Assembly (NCBI GenBank): GCA_019690055.1
Contig: JADGGF010000048.1
Location: 1 to 14,981, forward strand
Length of the DNA: 14,981 nucleotides
Direction of reading: 5' to 3'
Origin: Micromonosporaceae bacterium
GTDB taxonomy: Bacteria; Actinomycetota; Actinomycetes; Mycobacteriales; Micromonosporaceae
Shown here: piece by piece, positions 12,379 through 14,981 of the stretch
Numbering within the stretch: position 1 is the stretch's first letter
How the letters are laid out: each line of letters begins with the position of its first letter
Notes under the pieces: model-generated
Database searches by the model: none
Told to the model about the DNA's origin: nothing
What the model saw: only the letters and a program-made list of their open reading frames with translations
Made by a program: the position numbers and the translations under genes

Positions 12379-14297
12379 CCACAGTTGAATATTCCGAAGT
12401 CGGTTTGGCTGGCACATCCGAGGCTCGGCCCCTGTCGGACGCGCAGCGCCGCGCCCTCGCCGCGCTCAAGTTCGACCTCGCGCCGACCCCGGACGACGTG
12501 TGGCGCCCATCGCCGTTCAACGTGGCCGACCTGCACCGCGACGTCGTGGAGAGCATCTTCGAAGGGGTGAACCAGGCCCGGGCGGTCGACGACAGCAGCC
12601 CGCTCGGCGTGGTGGTCCAGGGCCCGGCGGGCTCGGGCAAGACGCACCTGCTCGGCATGGTGCGCAGCCGTACGCAGCACGATGGCGGCTACTTCTTCCT
12701 TGTCAGCCTGCTGTCGGGCACCCAGTTCTGGGAGAGCACCGCACTGTGCATCGTGGACGGTCTGCTGCGCGAGAGCGTCGGCTGGAGCACCCAGCTCAAG
12801 GCGTTCCTGCGGCGGCTGTCCACCGCGCTCGGGCTGCCGTCGGGCCTGCGGGACGCCATCTCCGGCGACGCCCCGCTCAAGCCCGGCGACCTCGCCGCGC
12901 TGGTCACCGCGCTGCGCGAGAAGGACCGCGCGCTCGGCATGGAGGCCCAGCACACGGCGCGGGCCTTGGTGCTCTACGGCGCGAAGGACCACGCCCTGCA
13001 GGACCTCGGCTACGCCTTCCTCACCTCGGTGGGCCTGAGCGACTTCGAGGAGCGCGCCGAGTGGGGGCTGGCCGTCGAGCCCCGGCCGGCGGCGCTGATC
13101 GTCCGGGACATCTCCCGCCTGCTCGCCCTCACCGGCAGCCCCACGGTGATCGCCTACGACCAGCTCGACACGCTCTTCGCCCAGTCGGGCGGGTCGGCGA
13201 TCGCCACCGGCGAGCCGCTCACCCCGGAGGCGGCGGCCATGATCGGCCAGGTGGCCAACGGACTCATGTCGCTGCGCGAGGTGACCCGCAAGGCGCTGAT
13301 CGTGGTCGCGTGCATCCCCGACACATGGAAGATCATCCGTCGCGAGGCGGTCGGTTCGGTGCCCGACCGGTTCCGCGAGGCACCGTTTTTGGGCCGGGTC
13401 TCCAACGCAAAGGTCGGCATGGCGATCGTGCGCAAGCGGTTGGAGGGACGGTACGGCGACGTGGGATTCCGACCGCCCTACCCGACCTGGCCGATCCGGG
13501 AGCTCGCCTTCGCCGAGGCGGCGCACTTCACGCCGCGGGCGCTGCTGAAGCGGGTGGAGCGCCACGCGCTGGCGTGCCTGCGCCGCGGCGTGGTCGTGGA
13601 GCTGGAGAACCTCGAGGACGACGGACCGATCAACCTCGCCGATCTGCCGCCCGTACGGTCGGAGGGGTCGAGCTTCGAGGAGCTCGACGCGCGCTTCGCC
13701 AGTCTGGTCCGGCAGGCCGACGTGCAGGGCGCGCTGGACCGCTATACCGAGGACGCGCGCGTGCCGGAGCTGCTCGCCGCCGGCCTCAACGCGCTCCTCG
13801 TAGAGCTCGGTGACCCGTCCTACAAGGTCGACCCGATGCCCAGCACCAAGCCACCCCTGCACGCGCGGCTGCGCCGCACCCTCGACGAGGGCATCGACGA
13901 CGAGGAGCACTGGGCGTTCCGGGCCATCGCCAGCGGCCACCCCGGCGCCGTGATGAGCCGGATCAACGCGGCGTCCACTGTGGCCGGTCTCGCCCCCGAT
14001 GTGCCGAAGCGGCGGCTGTTCCTACTGCGCAACGACCGTTGGCCGTCGGGTCCGAAGACGACGGAGACGGTGAACACCTTCCACGCCCGCGGCGGTCGCA
14101 CTCTGCCGCTGAACCTGGACGACCTGCGGACGTTCGAGGCGCTGCGCATCATGCAGGCCGAGGGCGACGGTCGACTCGCGGCCTGGCTCGCCGACCGGCG
14201 CCCCGCGAGTTCCACCGCCCTGTTCCGGATGGCGCTGGGTCTCGGCCCGGCCGTGTCCGAGGGCGCGACCGCGCACCAACCCGCGATCCCGACGTAA
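12375..14297 (+). CDS. AAA+/P-loop ATPase of unknown system
   Basis: 640 residues. Walker A is GPAGSGKT (83-90, K89). Walker B is likely VIAYDQLD (258-265), with Q where a catalytic glutamate usually sits and D265 two residues later. VVACIP (310-315) is at the sensor-1 position, DRFRE (331-335) offers arginine-finger candidates, and FTPRALLKRVERH (385-397) resembles a sensor-2/lid helix. Residues about 430-640 form a separate C-terminal part with RRLFLLRNDRWPSGPKTTETV (546-566) and WLADRRPAS near the end. It has no clear nuclease or membrane motif. The start overlaps the wHTH gene's stop (ATGA), and a hairpin follows the stop, so the operon appears to be these two genes. The pattern resembles ATPase modules of anti-phage or DNA-transaction systems, but I cannot match it to BREX, Dnd, DISARM or Wadjet components. 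Confidence 0.85.
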   Translation: MTTVEYSEVGLAGTSEARPLSDAQRRALAALKFDLAPTPDDVWRPSPFNVADLHRDVVESIFEGVNQARAVDDSSPLGVVVQGPAGSGKTHLLGMVRSRTQHDGGYFFLVSLLSGTQFWESTALCIVDGLLRESVGWSTQLKAFLRRLSTALGLPSGLRDAISGDAPLKPGDLAALVTALREKDRALGMEAQHTARALVLYGAKDHALQDLGYAFLTSVGLSDFEERAEWGLAVEPRPAALIVRDISRLLALTGSPTVIAYDQLDTLFAQSGGSAIATGEPLTPEAAAMIGQVANGLMSLREVTRKALIVVACIPDTWKIIRREAVGSVPDRFREAPFLGRVSNAKVGMAIVRKRLEGRYGDVGFRPPYPTWPIRELAFAEAAHFTPRALLKRVERHALACLRRGVVVELENLEDDGPINLADLPPVRSEGSSFEELDARFASLVRQADVQGALDRYTEDARVPELLAAGLNALLVELGDPSYKVDPMPSTKPPLHARLRRTLDEGIDDEEHWAFRAIASGHPGAVMSRINAASTVAGLAPDVPKRRLFLLRNDRWPSGPKTTETVNTFHARGGRTLPLNLDDLRTFEALRIMQAEGDGRLAAWLADRRPASSTALFRMALGLGPAVSEGATAHQPAIPT

Positions 14298-14298
14298 C

Positions 14299-14318
14299 CG
14301 GCCATCAATTCATGGCCG
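14299..14318 (+). terminator. Stem-loop after the ATPase gene
   Basis: CGGCCAT-CAATTC-ATGGCCG, a perfect 7-bp stem with a 6-nt loop, beginning one base after the TAA stop. No U-tract. It marks the likely end of the wHTH-ATPase operon. Confidence 0.5.
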
Positions 14319-14350
14319 AACCCTCGGCCGCTGGGCGGGGGCTCGGGTGC

Positions 14351-14803
14351 TCAGCCGGGCGGGAAGAGGAGCACCTGTACGTCGTCCAGCGGCGCGAGCG
14401 CACCCCCGGATGCGGGGGTTCGACGTCGCGCCAGTCAAGGCCGCCGTTCCCGCATCCCAACGCAGGCACGGCCAGCGACGTGATCCCAGATCGCGGACGA
14501 CGCGGACCAGGTCCTCCAGACCGGCCTCGATGTCCCGGAGTTGCGAGCGCGACCGCCAGTGACCCTTCGTCGGGAAGTTGGTGATGTAGCGGGGTCCGGT
14601 CGGTGCGTCCGTCGGCCAGACGGGCATGCGGCCGAGTTGGACCTCGCCGGCTCGCGCCGCCTGTTTGTAGGCGGCGAACATGGCGGGGAAGGCACGGCGG
14701 AACTGCAGCGCCAGGCCCTTGCCCATGACACCGCAGGCGGGTTCTGTACGGCATCGGTAGACGTCCGGATACTTCGTTGACGACTGTCTAGTGATTCGGC
14801 CAT
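14351..14803 (-). pseudogene. Frameshifted macro-domain (DarG-like) gene remnant
   Basis: Pieces of one macro domain are spread over successive frames. DAVQN (14741-14755) fits the start of the ADP-ribose-binding DALVNTVN motif, but about 7 nt are missing before the next piece. GVMGKGLALQFRRAFP follows from 14732 in another frame and continues through YITNFPTKGHWR and DIEAGLEDLVRVVRDLG. One base is lost near 14485, after which ITSLAVPALGCGNGGLDW and RDVEP continue. A further shift leads to PLDDVQVLLFPPG and a TGA at 14351-14353. Macro domains of this type bind or remove ADP-ribose; in DarG they reverse DNA ADP-ribosylation by DarT. The remnant has macro-domain length only (about 150 codons), with no DarT gene visible. 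At least three disruptions make a sequencing error unlikely. The 5' end is unclear; the start at 14803 is a guess. Confidence 0.75.
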
Positions 14804-14846
14804 GCCTATTCATGCGCCTATCCATATGAGGTTGGCCGACCAGCGG

Positions 14847-14861
14847 CTCGGCTGGGCCGAG
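14847..14861 (-). terminator. Stem-loop downstream of the SSB-like gene
   Basis: CTCGGC-TGG-GCCGAG, a 6-bp stem with a 3-nt loop, about 24-38 bases past the leftward stop at 14885. It partly overlaps the outer copy of the 22-bp duplication. No U-tract. Confidence 0.3.
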
Positions 14862-14896
14862 GTTAGAAGGGGATTGGGCCGAGGCTAGAAGGGGAT
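14853..14896. repeat. Tandem 22-bp duplication of a gene 3' end
   Basis: Two copies (14853-14874 and 14875-14896) differ at a single base; both read TGGGCCGAGG, then T or C, then TAGAAGGGGAT. The right copy holds the last codons and TAG stop of the SSB-like gene. The left copy repeats them with TAA in place of TAG. Confidence 0.8.
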
Positions 14897-14981
14897 GGGG
14901 TCGTCCTCGGCGCTGGGCGTCGGGGATTCGGTTTCCGACCTGGGTTTCTGCCTTGGTTCCGGCTTCGAGCCCGGTGTCGAG
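14885..14981 (-). CDS. C-terminal end of a protein with an SSB-like acidic tail (partial)
   Basis: Only the last 31 residues are inside the window; the gene continues past the right edge. The visible part is a Pro/Ser/Glu/Lys-rich flexible tail ending SAEDDPIPF, with TAG at 14885-14887. An acidic tip ending in I-P-F or P-P-F after a disordered linker is the hallmark of single-stranded DNA-binding protein, where it docks repair and replication partners. This tip matches well (compare DDDIPF of E. coli SSB), but other actinobacterial proteins can end similarly and the OB fold cannot be seen. If it is an SSB, a second, accessory-region copy is more likely than the housekeeping gene, judged from the neighbouring pseudogene. 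Confidence 0.45.
   Translation of the reverse strand, partial: STPGSKPEPRQKPRSETESPTPSAEDDPIPF

Noticed and set aside
12258..13940. 560-codon leftward frame antisense to the ATPase
   Set aside because: His/Arg/Gly-rich shadow frame; the opposite strand encodes the Walker A and sensor motifs.

Overview
This is a chromosomal window from a high-GC actinomycete. Codons are strongly biased to G/C in third position, and there is an F420-type luciferase-like oxidoreductase, a SWIM/SNF2 pair and start sites that look leaderless. The overall style fits Micromonosporaceae (Micromonospora, Salinispora, Actinoplanes and relatives), but that placement is inference. No rRNA, tRNA, CRISPR array, transposase or integrase was seen.

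Left third (1-5128), metabolic genes. A leftward luciferase-like monooxygenase-family oxidoreductase is divergent from a rightward two-gene operon. The operon holds a guanidino-group-modifying hydrolase (DDAH/arginine dihydrolase type) and ornithine aminotransferase RocD, joined by an ATGA overlap. The pairing suggests arginine or methylarginine breakdown to glutamate semialdehyde. Next come a leftward aldo/keto reductase and, divergent from it, a rightward short-chain dehydrogenase.

Middle (5208-10912), all leftward. A 14-TM DHA2-type MFS exporter is followed by a four-copy ~20-bp tandem repeat, then a 1012-residue SNF2-family helicase coupled to a SWIM zinc-finger protein. Helicase and SWIM gene are separated by a 57-nt stretch made of three 18-bp repeats. 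These repeats encode an 18-codon bridging ORF with ATGA overlaps at both ends.

Right third (10913-14981), the most accessory-looking part. A regulatory region with repeated TGCCAC half-sites and a 14-bp palindrome separates the exporter from a rightward 45-residue single-TM protein. A 249-bp non-coding stretch follows, packed with two near-identical hairpins 42 bp apart, three 29-bp tandem repeats and a perfect 9-bp inverted repeat. It precedes a two-gene operon: a protein with two winged-helix-like ends joined by a TTNG-repeat linker, and a 640-residue AAA+/P-loop ATPase, overlapping by ATGA. I do not recognise this pair as a named system, and it is the best candidate here for something undescribed. 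To its right lie a multiply frameshifted macro-domain (DarG-like) pseudogene and the 3' end of a gene with an SSB-like acidic tail, whose stop region is tandemly duplicated.

Short tandem duplications of about 18-23 bp at or just beyond 3' gene ends recur through the window: after the LLM oxidoreductase, the aldo/keto reductase, the helicase, the exporter and the SSB-like gene.
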